A DNA stretch of 64,000 nucleotides from Trichinella spiralis (GCA_000181795.3 CM012953.1:11234995-11298994); one strand, 5' to 3'. Counted from the first letter of the stretch, positions 21,479 through 34,399 are shown. Numbers and translations are program-made. The notes: a model not told the origin generated them from the letters alone.

Positions 21479-22172
21479 CTATTTAAGCATATTATCAATC
21501 TCGTGAACAGCATTTGAAATAGAATCCATTAAATTTTTGGCAAATGTTAACTGACAACTCAAAAATAAATTATCAGCTGCCAATTTTGCACTTTCAGTAT
21601 TTTCATCTGCAGAAGTTCGAGAAGAACTGCTCGGAGAAAAATAAATTGATGCATTGCAATTGCGTTCACATTCTTCTGTCATAGCCTTTAAAATGAAAAA
21701 AAAACAGACAAATTCAAGCACAACATGAAAACTAGGTGGAAATTTTTACCAAAGTCAACTCAATCTGATCACAAATTGCATTGAACGCTTCTATCGATTT
21801 AAACAGTTCTGTTCGAGAGGCGTGACTGTTTGATTTCAAAAAAATTATACATTAAACGGCCAATAACAACATCATAAGAAAGCTTTGATAATAATCATTA
21901 TTAATGTTTATCAAAACACAAAAAATATACTCACGCTGATCCTTCATCTAACTGAACTGCCATCTTAAGTAAATCACCAGCATTTTTTGTAGCTGCCTAA
22001 AACTGAAATTGAAAAAAAGGAACTAAAAACATCATAAAGCAACTAATACCGAATAAAGGTGTTTTAATTCTGTTACAAGAGCTTTTAGTTTAGGTCCTGG
22101 ATTGTAGTAATAAAGCTCCTGATTTAAATTTGAACTGCTTCCACTGTCTCCATGTTCAGCTTGAGAAGACAT
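21479..22172 (-). CDS. MED29: Mediator complex subunit 29 (MED29/Intersex)
   Basis: Four minus-strand exons with agreeing phases give about 155 residues, start at 22172 (MSSQAEHGD) and stop at 21479-21481. The order of conserved blocks follows animal MED29: PKLKALVTELKHLY near the N-terminus, then AICDQIELTL with a following EEC, a short SIYFSP block, and a final helix SCQLTFAKNLMDSIS. Family members are small, helical tail/head-junction subunits of the Mediator coactivator that links transcription factors to RNA polymerase II in the nucleus; Drosophila Intersex works with Doublesex. Introns are short. Length is slightly under the roughly 200 residues of human MED29, mostly from a shorter N-terminal low-complexity part. 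Confidence 0.85.
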
Positions 22173-23376
22173 TGTGAATGAATAAAATTTGCAGTGAATC
22201 AAATTAAATCATAAAACATACAGTCAACAAAACTAACAGTATACTTCAGATAATCAAGTATAATTTTTAGAACAATTTAAAAAATTTTTAAATAATTGTA
22301 ATATAATGTGTAAAAGGATAGTATATTTTTGCTCAAATTATACATTTTAACAGGACACGTTTGTATTTAAAAGATTTTGTGTTAAACGATATTGTTTCAT
22401 CCGGATTAATGTGCAATCACCTAGCTGAATCAGTATAAACAGTTCGGATTAATTTTACAAAACATGAAATGACGAACTCGATAAATTGAAGTTTATTGAA
22501 AAATGGCAGGCTCGCGTAATACATGCACAAACGAACTTATGTTTCTAATTGTTGGCAATTTCTCATTGCACTGAATAAAATGGCTTTATCACTTCTTATG
22601 GCATAAACAGTTTTTCTCCAAAATATATTTTTTAATTTACACATAAAAGTGAAATAGAACTGCCTCAGCATGACTCCGCCACTTAGATTAAAAAGAATAT
22701 TTTTGTGTTGCATCTTCAAATTTTGTAATCAATAATTTTGTTAAAAATAAAAATTTTAATTACAGCTTTCAGTATTTGACATTATTTATATTATCAACGT
22801 CATTTAAACTTGTGAAATACGTTCTTAAAATGCACTGTAGTAAAATAATTAAATCAGCAAACTGTCAACGCATTTAAAAATTTAAATTTTGAAGTTCATT
22901 TTTTTTAATGAATTTTAAAGTTGCTGCTTCTTTACCCCTCAAATGTTTTAAATTTAAAGCAAATTTTTAGCTGACATCAACAGGTGTTGTTCATATTCGG
23001 ATAGGCTGTGCAATCTTTGATACCTATTTTTTCTCTTCTTGTATTCAGTTTTTCATTAGACTTTATTCTCAATTATCTTCATCCACAAGTGATTTGCATT
23101 TTATTAGTATTGCACTGCTGCATATTGCACGTCATTGCTGTTACATTGTTATACTGGTAAGTGTTTGTCGTCGAAGCTTCTTCAACATTTTTACATTCTG
23201 TTCTCTCTGAGAGAAATTATATGTAATGTAAATCCAGCATTGCTTGTTTGTCTTTTACTTCATTTAAACAACCTCTTAAATATGAACATTTTATTATATT
23301 TGCAAGGTGATAACATTACTGTCCTTTCAGGTTTAACAGCTGCAGTTTTACTCTTTCTTTTTCTTGCCGTTTTGCA
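22173..23376. other. intergenic between divergent MED29 and KH gene
   Basis: AT-rich shared upstream region of two divergent genes. At 23300-23413 an overlapping plus frame, out of phase with the KH gene, encodes a hydrophobic stretch of about 20 residues followed by KFLRK; see findings. Nothing else recognised. Confidence 0.4.
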
Positions 23377-25788
23377 ATGGATCTTCTCTGTGGTGAAATT
23401 TTTGAGAAAATAGATTCTATCATCATGGAAGCTAAGGAAGGACGCGTCCCTGAAAACTTCCAAATGAAGTTGCTGCAAATTCTGTCTTTTTTAAAAGTTC
23501 ATGGTAAGCGATTAGAAATTGTCTCCAGGGAACGAATAGAAAGCTTATATGAGGCATTCAATGTTTTTAATTCAATGTTAATGGATAATACGGCTGAAAA
23601 TAATAGTAGACATCTATTGAATGAATTATTGGAGCTCCGTGAAAAGAGATGGAATATTCATAAGAATGATCAAGATTTTGATTTGAATGAGTTGGAAATT
23701 TTTGATATAAAGAATTTGATGAACAAGGATATCAAATGCATCAGTAAGGAAAAGAATGGAAATTTACCACAAATTGTCCAAAATAAAGATATGGAAAAGA
23801 TTCCTAAGACATTTAACGAATGTAAAGCTATTTGTAAAACTTCGCATTCTGTTGCAATTTCTTACAAAGAAAATATGCCAATGAAAAAAGAGTTGAGCAT
23901 TGTTGAAAAGAAATATACTAAATTTCTGAGTAATGATGGACAAAATATGAAGATCATTAATTGGAATAATGCTGTCAAATTTATTGAAAGTTTATATCTT
24001 CGGCAGCATGAACCTTTTCTAAGTCTAGAAGAAGAAAAGATATTTCAGAATGTGATGAAAATCATGAATAATAATGCTAATAAGATGGATGTTTCATCAC
24101 AAATGATTATAGACATGCTTAACACTTTTATTAGAGATTTACTGGAGAAGAAAACAGCTATATTCAATCCTAATTTAAAGAAAGAAATGAAAACCTTCTT
24201 GAAAAAGCAGAACTGCAATAAAAGGAATAATATGGAAAATGCTTTGCCTATGGTGAACGGTAGTGGGCAAAAAGAATTAGAACCTTCTACCAGAACGACT
24301 TCAGTCAGTACAAAAAACAGAGATCTTCCTGTTATATTATTAGCTGAAAAGACAAATTATCCAACATCTGAATTTGAAAAATTCAATTTATGCAATCATG
24401 ACAATATTTTATTACATCTAAATGGATCAGCAGAAATTTTTACAAAGGACATTTTTGTAGAAGAAGAACCAATTGTAGAAGAAGTGTTTTACAGAGAAAT
24501 TTTTGTTGAAAGATCTTTTTGTAGTGCTATAATTGGCCACAGTGGTTCTACAATTCTCAAAATAGAGCATTTGACAAATTGTACAATCATCATGAAACCT
24601 ACTGTCGAAGAGCTGAATCATCGGAATATTTTAATATTTGGATTTACTGAAGACGCCGTAAACGCAGCAGATAGTTTCATTCGTTTTTTCATTAAATTTG
24701 GTGTTAATCTTTCTAACGTGAAAGGTTTCATTTTTAAACCAACGAAAGAAGACGACTTGCAAACAGCAAGCTTGCTTTTCCAATATCCTGTCAACTTAAA
24801 TGAACAGCTATTGGGCAATGTGTCATCAGTGAAAGATTTATATAAAATGCGACAAGTCATTGAAAAGGCTTTGGATTATTTATATTACCGCAATAAATTT
24901 TTAATTAATGGAAAGTCATCTGAGAGCAGTGAAAATATTTTTGAAAAAAAGAAAACGATTCACTTCAGACTGACTTTATGTCCTGATCATGAAGACAATA
25001 CTGTTGAATTCAATAGATGTGAGCATGTGATTTACAAAGACAACTTTATGAAGGAAAGTATTATCAATGAAATCTATGAAAATGCTTCAAATCAACATAT
25101 TTTTTCTATTTTGGAAGCAGAATATGAATTAAGGAAAACAGATAAAAGTGAATGGATGATTAAAGGAATTTCAGTTGAAGCATTTAGAAAGATTGCAGAT
25201 TCCAGTGACAGTATTTTATACTTTATTGAAAGTGCTGCTGGCGTGAAATTGAGTTTCAACAATGAGAATATCAATTTGGATAAACATGAAGTAGTACTAT
25301 TATTCATGGTATCGAGCACGAGAAAACGATTGACTTCTGCTAGTAAATTAATTGATTTTATTGGCAAACATAATTTAAATTTTGTATGGCTAGATTATGA
25401 AAAAACCAAGCCAATCAGCAATAGCATGGCCAGTGATTATTTGACAAAGAACCGAATGGTGAATATTTTAAATGAAATCCGTCATCTGGAAATAATGGAT
25501 CTTAACCGTTTGATAAAGTGGGATGCTTTCAAGTGTATTAAGAAGAGAAAAACTGATGAATATAAAAAGAATGAAAATTTGAACGTTACCTTGAATGGCG
25601 AACGTAAAAATGCAGCAGTCGCTGAATGCGTGACTAAAAACTTTAGTAATCAAGAATTATGCAACACAATTGATTTATGGAAGATTATGCAACTGAAGAA
25701 AAAAATGCTGCAAATTCAAACCACCTGTTCTACCAAAAACGTTATGAAGCTGATCACTGAAACTGTGCTGCAAGAAATTTTACATTAG
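23377..25788 (+). CDS. large intronless KH-domain protein
   Basis: One uninterrupted frame of 803 codons in a genome where neighbours are split into exons of 60-300 bases. A KH domain covers about residues 369-447, with the RNA-gripping GXXG loop as GHSG (387-390) in the context AIIGHSGSTIL and a following beta strand ending RNILIFGF. A second region at about 600-670 may be a degenerate KH-like fold. The N-terminal 350 residues are Lys/Asn/Glu-rich and probably helical or disordered. It therefore likely binds single-stranded RNA; I cannot place it in a family. Starts at 23377 or at the second Met (MEAKEG, 23425). An AATAAA at about 26048 may end the transcript. The lack of introns suggests a retrocopy or a fast-evolving lineage-specific gene, as many germline RNA-binding genes are. 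Confidence 0.72.
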   Translation: MDLLCGEIFEKIDSIIMEAKEGRVPENFQMKLLQILSFLKVHGKRLEIVSRERIESLYEAFNVFNSMLMDNTAENNSRHLLNELLELREKRWNIHKNDQDFDLNELEIFDIKNLMNKDIKCISKEKNGNLPQIVQNKDMEKIPKTFNECKAICKTSHSVAISYKENMPMKKELSIVEKKYTKFLSNDGQNMKIINWNNAVKFIESLYLRQHEPFLSLEEEKIFQNVMKIMNNNANKMDVSSQMIIDMLNTFIRDLLEKKTAIFNPNLKKEMKTFLKKQNCNKRNNMENALPMVNGSGQKELEPSTRTTSVSTKNRDLPVILLAEKTNYPTSEFEKFNLCNHDNILLHLNGSAEIFTKDIFVEEEPIVEEVFYREIFVERSFCSAIIGHSGSTILKIEHLTNCTIIMKPTVEELNHRNILIFGFTEDAVNAADSFIRFFIKFGVNLSNVKGFIFKPTKEDDLQTASLLFQYPVNLNEQLLGNVSSVKDLYKMRQVIEKALDYLYYRNKFLINGKSSESSENIFEKKKTIHFRLTLCPDHEDNTVEFNRCEHVIYKDNFMKESIINEIYENASNQHIFSILEAEYELRKTDKSEWMIKGISVEAFRKIADSSDSILYFIESAAGVKLSFNNENINLDKHEVVLLFMVSSTRKRLTSASKLIDFIGKHNLNFVWLDYEKTKPISNSMASDYLTKNRMVNILNEIRHLEIMDLNRLIKWDAFKCIKKRKTDEYKKNENLNVTLNGERKNAAVAECVTKNFSNQELCNTIDLWKIMQLKKKMLQIQTTCSTKNVMKLITETVLQEILH

Positions 25789-26984
25789 TGGAAGAAGCAG
25801 CTTGAAAAGAATCATTTATTGATTTTACTTTGTATTAGTTTACTTATTCACATTGCATTAATTTACATTAGTTTACTTTGCAACTTTGTTCGAAGTTTAG
25901 AACTGTTAGCATTATATTATCTTTCATTCATTTTTTATGTTGCATCTTTTTACCTACTTTCTTGATTTTGCCTACCTACTTTTGAAATATTTTAGCAGAT
26001 TCCTTTAATTGATGCTTTTATTTGCTAAATAATTATTTTTTCACCTTTAATAAATGGATGTTTGATTAAAATATTGTATTCTTATTAAATTTCATTTTTC
26101 AGTTTTCTTATTTTACATTGAAATAAATTTCATTATTTTTCACAATCGAACAATCGAAATTATGCATTTACTGTAAAAAGATATTTTTCATATAATATGT
26201 GTATTTGTTTTAAAGTTTTGATACGTTTTCACTTTGAAGTAAAAGCAACACTGTTTGTCACTTTTAAAACTCATGAATTTCTCAAAAAGTAATGCGGTGC
26301 AACTAGTGCAATCTGTGCGTATATTTTCTATTTGAAAAAAACTTTTTCAAATTATTTTTTCGTAAATGCTTATTAATTATCACAAATTATTTTGTAGTTA
26401 CTGCTATTTTTTCTTAATTTGGTTATTTAAATCGTACATTTAATGAAATGATGAAGGGAAATTACTATGTCTTTATAAGTTTTTCTATTTTTTATGCTCT
26501 ATAATTTCGATTTTATTGTTGCTTATCTGCAGTATTTGTTAGTCTAACATTTGTTAACTCGCTGTTGTGCAATATTTTATTCATATGGAATTGAATCTAA
26601 AATTAATTTGGCTTAGAAACTTGCATTATTTAATAAACTGCAATCATTAGTAATTGATGAGCTCTTCAGTTATACTGTCCTTTATTAATATATATTCTGC
26701 ATTATTATGTGTTACTGTTTTGACGATTTGCCAGTTCTGCTTCTGATATTTATGTAAAACAATTTTGCATGAATTTTTATTTCTGAGATTTCATCTGTGG
26801 AAATACAATTGAAACCGTGCAAAACATTACAAAAAAACGAAATAGATTGGTTCTCGTGGTTGACAAGAAGTAGGTAATAACTTTCAGTTATATGAAAATA
26901 AAAAAAATATATATAATAAGAAATACTAAAAGATGCTTCAGTCTCAAAAATTAGTGATTATTAAAATTCTCATTGGCATAGATT
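25789..26984. other. intergenic between convergent KH and receptor genes
   Basis: AT-rich 3' flanks of two convergent genes, with AATAAA motifs on both strands. No gene recognised. Confidence 0.5.
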
Positions 26985-28259
26985 TCATGAAAGTTTTAGA
27001 TTAAATCGATAGCGAAAGGAAAGTACAGTTGTTACCCAATGTTCAAGCAAAGCTTCCAAAACAAATACTACAGTGGAAAACAAAACTGCTACACCAAATT
27101 CGATGAATAAATGCTTTGCATGGGCTAAACTTAATTGATCATAAGAAGACACTTCAGCTCTTAGAAATTGTTGTTTGCTGTCATCAGTCATTGTTGAGTC
27201 TACATACCGCTTCAGCACATTCATCTTAAATGTGCTCATGATAGTTAGCACATTATCAAACTCTTTTTTACGACCAAACGACGGATTCCAAAAGTAGCAG
27301 TTCAACTGGGGATACATTGTGTCTGTGATAAGCCATAATTTTTCACGTTTGGGAAATTTTGAAAGATAAAATTCCAACGAAATGTGATTGCTAATTAACA
27401 CTAACTGATCATTATCAATTAACGTTTGCAAAAGTTTCTTAGGGCTAGAATCTGAAACGTGATGAATTCCGTGCTTTTCTATAGCCGATTGCAGCTTGAG
27501 ACATGTTTCAGGAGGGCAGAATTCGAAAATAATCCTTTTTGGCTGATGATAATGCATAAGTCGATATTCACCTCGTTCCATCAAATCAGCTAATTCCACA
27601 ATATTTTTGAATGGACGTTGCACAACAGCAGGATACAACAACGACACACGAATGTATGATGTGTAATAAATTTTCAATGTGACAAAAAATAAAATATTAC
27701 AAAGCCAAAACATACTTCTGGGTGGTGTTTTGAACTGTAAAAAGATGTCCCATGCGTCGTGGAAACTGTTCAAAGCAGCGCGACCATCACCTGCACAAAA
27801 CAGGTGATAAAAGGACCAAATTAAAACGCAACAGAGCATGCAGAAAAGAACAAAAAGCCAGGCTTTCCAGTGAAAAGGTGCCTCGGCTTTAAAACGCACG
27901 CTTGGTGGTATTGGTTTTTTAATCAAAAATGCTTGATTACTTATCCAAATTGGCGTGCTTGCATTAAAGCTCTGAAGACGTTCTTGCATTAGATAACAAA
28001 TATTTCCAGTAATATCAATTTCATTTCGAGCTAACATGCCCATAAGAGATGTCCAATATGGTGAGCCTGGAGTTTGTTTTCGTATTCCACAACCTTTTTC
28101 ATTAGATAAAACAAACTCAATGCTCAGATTCATCATCTGAGCTGCAAGGTAAATAATTTCTAGCTCAGGTCCTGGATTACATCCTCGCGAACTGCTCACA
28201 CATTCTGGATTCATATAATCCCAAACAGACACACCAACACGAAGAACACTATTTTCCAT
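26985..28259 (-). CDS. ionotropic glutamate receptor-like protein (IR-like, no N-terminal domain)
   Basis: Intronless frame of 424 residues, start MENSVLRVGVSVWD. The N-terminal 125 residues are the first lobe of a periplasmic-binding-type ligand domain: ELEIIYLAAQ, then LARNEIDITG with PIWISNQAFL. Three hydrophobic segments follow: about 133-154, 184-207 and 383-409, with the second ligand lobe between the last two. This is the iGluR/IR layout (M1, short pore loop, M3, S2, M4) without the large amino-terminal domain. The canonical M3 motif SYTANLAAF is replaced by YYTSYIRVSLLY and the pore loop is short, as in divergent insect IRs and nematode IR-like proteins. Likely a plasma-membrane chemosensory or ligand-gated subunit. 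No signal peptide is encoded at this start, so an upstream exon may be missing. Confidence 0.78.
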   Translation of the reverse strand: MENSVLRVGVSVWDYMNPECVSSSRGCNPGPELEIIYLAAQMMNLSIEFVLSNEKGCGIRKQTPGSPYWTSLMGMLARNEIDITGNICYLMQERLQSFNASTPIWISNQAFLIKKPIPPSVRFKAEAPFHWKAWLFVLFCMLCCVLIWSFYHLFCAGDGRAALNSFHDAWDIFLQFKTPPRSMFWLCNILFFVTLKIYYTSYIRVSLLYPAVVQRPFKNIVELADLMERGEYRLMHYHQPKRIIFEFCPPETCLKLQSAIEKHGIHHVSDSSPKKLLQTLIDNDQLVLISNHISLEFYLSKFPKREKLWLITDTMYPQLNCYFWNPSFGRKKEFDNVLTIMSTFKMNVLKRYVDSTMTDDSKQQFLRAEVSSYDQLSLAHAKHLFIEFGVAVLFSTVVFVLEALLEHWVTTVLSFRYRFNLKLS

Positions 28260-29095
28260 ATCGCATTGTTTTGAAAGAAGCTAACAAAAGCGTACCTTCG
28301 TCAATCATCAATTTATAAAATTTTTTGTCAAAGATACAGTATTGGACTGATATATTATTAATTAAAAAATCTGATACTATAAAAGCAACAGCGTTAGGTA
28401 AATTTGATATGTTTGCCAAACTTCTGAGAATCAAACATTTGCACACAATGAACAATTTGTTTTATTTGAATACAAATGTTATATATAAAAGGTTATAGGG
28501 CTTCTATTTATAAACTTTTTATATAGCTGCAATTCAAAAATTATAAGCAAAGAATTAGAAATCTAGTGCTTTGCTTATGTTATTTATTCTTTTTTGACTT
28601 TCATAAAATTGTTTATGATATTCTTATTTAAATTTAGAAAAATGGAATTTTATTAATAATTATCCGCTATGTTGATTGATATTCTTTGTTTTCAGTGTAA
28701 ATAAAAGTTCTAAAATGATGTCAGCAATTTATATATTTTATGGACTGATATAAAGTATCTATATATGAAACGTTTCAGATAAAAAAGCTAAAATTTAAAT
28801 TACCCAATAAGTTTCATCCAAAATTTTTACCTTTTAGCAAAAATACATTGCAAATAATTTTCGAAAATATTCAATCGATTCAATAATTAATGACTTATGA
28901 CTGAAGGAATTACGTTCGCAGATTAAACTTATGTAAGAATTCAAGCTTATCTATAATCATAATAAGCTTCTTATTTGCATATAAATTAATTCTTTGCATA
29001 AAATTTTATTGATACTACATTTTGAAAGCAATCTATTACATTTCTGGTATTGATGAAGAAATGAAAAACTGACTAGGCACATTACCAAGCTTTTC

Positions 29096-29329
29096 TTAAA
29101 TCGGTTTTAAATGAATTAATAAATATGCAAAATGTATTTTATTTAAACAGTTTTCTTTATTTTGTAAAGCACTATCATCTTGCTCTAGTTGACATGTGGC
29201 TTTTGTAGCGAGTGAATAAAGAGCTGTCACATCTTTGCCTCTCTGCCGGCTTTCAGGGTCGGACTGTTTATACAAATCATCAGAACTGGTTGACTGTCGA
29301 TCAAAGTTGAGTCTATTTCCTGGCTGGCA
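29096..29329 (-). CDS. possible terminal exon of unknown gene
   Basis: From an acceptor TTTACAG on the minus strand (base 29329) an open frame of about 77 codons runs to a TAA at 29096-29098. It begins CQPGNRLNFDRQ and is rich in Ser, Asp, Gln and charged residues for its first 55 codons, unlike the Phe/Leu/Ile-rich chance frames around it. The local G+C rise supports coding. No upstream exon was found and no homologue is recognised. Confidence 0.35.
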   Translation of the reverse strand, partial: CQPGNRLNFDRQSTSSDDLYKQSDPESRQRGKDVTALYSLATKATCQLEQDDSALQNKENCLNKIHFAYLLIHLKPI

Positions 29330-32300
29330 CTGTAAACAGTATGACCATTAGAAAACTGGCAAAATCAAAGCAAACTTTTCTGCTGAACAATATGTTTTTC
29401 ACATCATTTAAACCAAGTGGCAAAATGCAATCCTGTTACCATACCTGTTTGTGGGACGGTCAACAATTATGAATTGATCATTGCGTTATTGGAAGATAAT
29501 ATGCTTAAAATAGAATATGCAAAACGGTCTCAATGAATAACATGTCAACAACAGCTTTAAAATAAAAAGGTAAGCTCTATTGATTATTACATATTATTGC
29601 ATTTTTTCATTTCTGTAGAAAATTTAAAATTTCTCAATTCACTTTCATTTTTATATTTTTACAAATGATAATTTTGAAAATTTTTAAAGTTGTTAAAACA
29701 GCACAATGCGATGCTAAAATTTCACTCATGACACCGTCAAAATTTCAAAAATGCTCATTCAACTCATGAGGCAAATAATTTTAAAAAGTAATTAGCAGGA
29801 CACTGCTTGATCATGCTTTCTGACACATCTATGTGCATTGCTAATTAGATGTACTGTATATTTAAGAATAAGAACAATTTAAATGAATATTATATTTTTA
29901 TTATTCGCTCACTGCCTTGTTCATCTTTTCATTAGTTCTATTTCAATCGATTATGATTCATAATTTAACTTTATTATTTAACTGGCAAATGCTAATAAAT
30001 GTATTATTTTTCAATCAAAAATGCTCAAAATTTACTGCATGTGAATCTTGAGTAGCTCTGTTTAAATAATTCGTTGCCCTTTAATTAAGAATTAGCATGC
30101 GTTAATGGAACTTGGTGTATCATAATCTGAAAATTGCTGCTTATTTTAATGAGATTTGTCTGATTTTAAGCACTGGGAGTTAAAAAGAAATAACTGTATG
30201 AACTATATTTAATTTACTCAGTTTCACGCATCTTGGAATTATTTATAATGCTGTTTATTAAATTCATTCTAAATTTATTTTTATTCATTATGGTTCATTT
30301 ACCTTTGCTTTGCAATTTACTTTGTGACAATATTTTATGAAATATTTATAAAAATATTTTCTTTTTTAAAAAATATCTCAATAGAATATTTAAAGAGTTT
30401 ATTTAGCTTTATTTTTTCGAATTACTTTCCGTTATCAACACTAACACAGACCTTGCATAAAATTAATAATTTAAATATTTTCTTTTCAATTTTAATTAAT
30501 AAGTTAATTTCTTTGCATAAAATATATTTATTAAAAAATTGAAATTCTGAAAATCAGGTGTAAATTTTGTGATATTTTGTTTATAATGATATTTTCGGTC
30601 ATTTATTATGAAAATTATATTTTGACATTTTACACTAGATTATAGTGTTTTTATAATATATTAATAATACATTAATAATGTATGTATATTAATTTATAGT
30701 GCAAATTGAAGAGAAAATAATTAATCGGCAGTAAAACTTGAATATATTAAACGTAAAAAATAAATTATGCATATTTGTTTTATTCAGTTTAATTTTGTTT
30801 TTACTGAACAAGCAGCTTAATTTAATATAAAGTATCAATAATTTGTTACATAAAGCACAAGCCTATTTTAAGCAGAGCTAGTTTAAATAATTAATAAACT
30901 GCTGAATTGAAAATATTTTTTTCATAAACGATCTATTTATGATATGATAATTAATACATCACATTCAAATTAATAAATGATTTTGACATTACTTTCCTCT
31001 AAATAATGCAATAATGTTGAGAAGAAATAATTGGACATTTTGAATTATTTAAATTGAGCAAATTATACTACGCAGACTTTTGTTGTCATATGAATATGAA
31101 AATACTTTTGATTATTCCTTGAAAAGAAATGCCCATTTTTACAATTATAACTTTTAAGTTCAGTAAGAAATTTTTAATTACTTTTATATGAAGGGAATTA
31201 TAACTTTGAACGTGAATGTTTATTTCAATTTTATTGAATTTGACGAAAATTGGTTTTGCATCTCCTCTGAGCATATGTAATGAATTCTGTTTTATGTTGT
31301 ATTATATTATACTAAATTAATTAAATTTAATTAAATTAAATTAAATACTGATACATTATTAAATATAGTTGTCAAAATTAAAACAAAATTTTTAAAAATT
31401 ATCAAACAACTTTACAAACAAATATTTTGAAAAAGTTATAATGATAAAGTACTGATTGAGCATTTGTATTTGAAAAATAAATCAAATTATTACTGATTCA
31501 AATCAAAATAGATATCAGTAGCATTAGACGTGATGGTTGAAAAATATATAGCCTAATTATATATAATGAATGAGAAATTACCAGTTGACTTGCACGAAAA
31601 CAATACTACGTTTAAATGCTTTATGTCATGACAGACGATTATCTATGTATAAATGTTATCTGTTAACCGTTCATTGAAAAGATATATTTAAATAAGAAAA
31701 ACTGTTAAATTACAATAAATGCATGCAGTATAAAGATGGTATTTTGTTTCAGACATTTTTATGTTCTGTTTATTCATCATTAACACACATTGAACAGACT
31801 TTGCACCTCAGCAGCAATTCATTATTTGCCTCTATATATGCTATTTATTTAAAAATATTATTGAAAAGCATTTCACGCTACTGTGCAATAGTGTACAGTA
31901 AACAACAGATTTGTCGACAGCACCTTAAAATGTTCAAATAATTGGCCAAAACGTGGTAAGTTCAGCATGAAAAGGTGAAAGGAAAATAATGAATAATATT
32001 TCAAAACCTTGAACGCAATATTCATTATTAACTCGCCAGGTGACGCTGTTTGTAAAAAAATTGCCCGTCTATTTGTGCGTTTTTCCCAAAACAGTTGCTC
32101 TGATTCGTCAGATTTGTCGCGTTGACCATTTTAGTGCATTTATTGATTTTGCCCTGTTTAAATAGATAACGGCGCATTGAAAAGCTTAGGGATCAGTATT
32201 TTATCACTTTTGATGCATAAAGACTGCTATTGAAAAATCATCTATTAACTGCTGAATGGCAGTTTTGATACATTGGAAAGCTGATGTTCTTTCACAAATC

Positions 32301-34399
32301 ACAATAGGTAGGAAATTTTAATTTTTAAATTTACCCCCCAGTTGTTTCGTTTTGTTTTGTTTTTTTTTCTTCCTTGCTTCCTTAACAATTTTGTATTGTT
32401 TTCTAATTTCAATTTTATTTGTTTTTATTGAAAAATTGCTTTTTGTTTCTTTTTGACATTTTTATCAATCTTCTTATTTTCCAATTTGATGCTTGATCAC
32501 ACATCGTCGTCAATAAGCCAAATTATCAAGCGACGCATTTTTCTCTCATTCTGAATTAAGCAGTTTGTTTGTTGATTTTTTCCATTAATTTGTTGAACAT
32601 CATTTTCCTTGAAATTCAAATTACTCAATCCAAGTTGAAGAGTTTGCACGATTCGACGATTTCATCATAATTGTACCTTTCTCTTTCATGCCAATTACAC
32701 GAACGTAAAGCGGAAAATTAACCAACTGCTTGTTAAAGCAACGCAACTTATGCAAAACTTTGATTATTTACGACAAGAAAAAAAATACATATAGGCTGTA
32801 ATAAGAAAAAAGATAATAATGAAACTTCCCTGAAAACATTCTCCTCTTTTAGAATAAATTATTATTTTTTACTAATCCTCTTTATCCGACGACATCTGAC
32901 GTTGCATGTTTGTGTTGCTAATGTCTAAGAAGCAACAAGCTGTGCTTTTTCATTTATTCATTGATAATTCTTTTAAAAATATTATTTTCATAATGTTTAA
33001 CCATTTCAGAACTGTCATTACGCTTTTTACACGTGTTCTTCTTCTTCTTCAAATAAGCTTGCTTGTTTGTAGTGCTTTATATGAAAGAAAAATTTACTTT
33101 TCAAAAATATCAAAATAAAAAAAATAATACCGAGACAGTACTGCTGATCATAGTGCTGTGTTAATATTAGGCTTAATTTTAATTATTTTTTTTTCATGTT
33201 TCGATTCATGTGTACACTTTATTATAGAATATGAAAATTTTCCATTTAGATATTTGATGTTTTGTTTGTTTGTAACTGGCACGAAATCAAACGCCAAGAA
33301 AAAAAATTGCGATAGCGTTCATTATGTGATAAGGAGCAACAGTATTGGAATGAAGGTCAGAAATTGAAAAACAAGCTTAAATGTAGTTAAGTGCTCAATT
33401 TTGCGTCATTCATCAAGTGTTATATAAATAAAAAACAAAGCAAAAAAAACCGTGAATTGGTAGTTGCTATTTCTGCCATCAGTCGGCTAGTGAAATTGTT
33501 TGTGATCAAAGAGAAATTGTGAAGAGAGAGCTTAATTCATTTTTGTACATGCGGCTTGCTTTTTTCAGTATATTCTGGAGGAGATTATTTAATTAATTAA
33601 TTAATTTAATTATTTTATTGCCGAGTGTAACAAGAAAAATGGTAATTTCACTGTTGTTGCTCGTTCTTTTTCTTTCCCTGTCTGTTCGTGAACGTAAAAA
33701 TCACTACTTTTTTGTGAATAAGAATTGGATAAAATAGGCAAGTTCATTTTCTGCGAATAACAATTTCCCTCAACGTTACAGCATGTTCATTTGAGTGACA
33801 TTTAAATATTATCACTGACTATTCAATCATTATTGTTATTTATTAATAATTTCGCATTGAATAAGCAAAAGAATTTTTTTTAATTCCTTCTTTGTTTACT
33901 GGAAAAGTTTTTTCTTTTCTCCACGGTGAGCATGTTTTGCCTGATTTAGAAACTTAATTTTATGCATCAGTTAGCTTCTGTTGGTGATTTGAACTTTTTC
34001 AAAAATGTGATACAAAAGTTACTAGTGTGATCAAGTATATGTGATGTTGCATTAAAGAGCATTTACTACGATGAAGCTGCATAACTTAATTGATTACGTC
34101 CAAAATTTCAGAAAAAGGAAGAAAAAAATTCTGTGAAGCAAATATTTTCAAAATATTTCTGAACGTTATTTTTAGTTTAATTTCAATTTTGAATATGCAT
34201 TATTATGATCGTGTAAAATGGAGGAATGTTTCCATTTGAAAATTTACTTTTCTGATTAAGCCATTGTTGAATTTGATAAGCAAATGCTTCGGGCATTTTC
34301 CCATGCTTAGCTCATTAGTTTAAAGTTAGTTTTTGTTGTTCACCGTCCACAATGCTGACGATTGTAAAAAGTCTGTGACTAACATGGCAACACGTTATC

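Noticed and set aside
28249-28455. Minus-strand 68-codon frame as signal-peptide exon of the receptor
   Set aside because: A 47-base intron could link them, but the reading phases do not match and the peptide is not a signal sequence.
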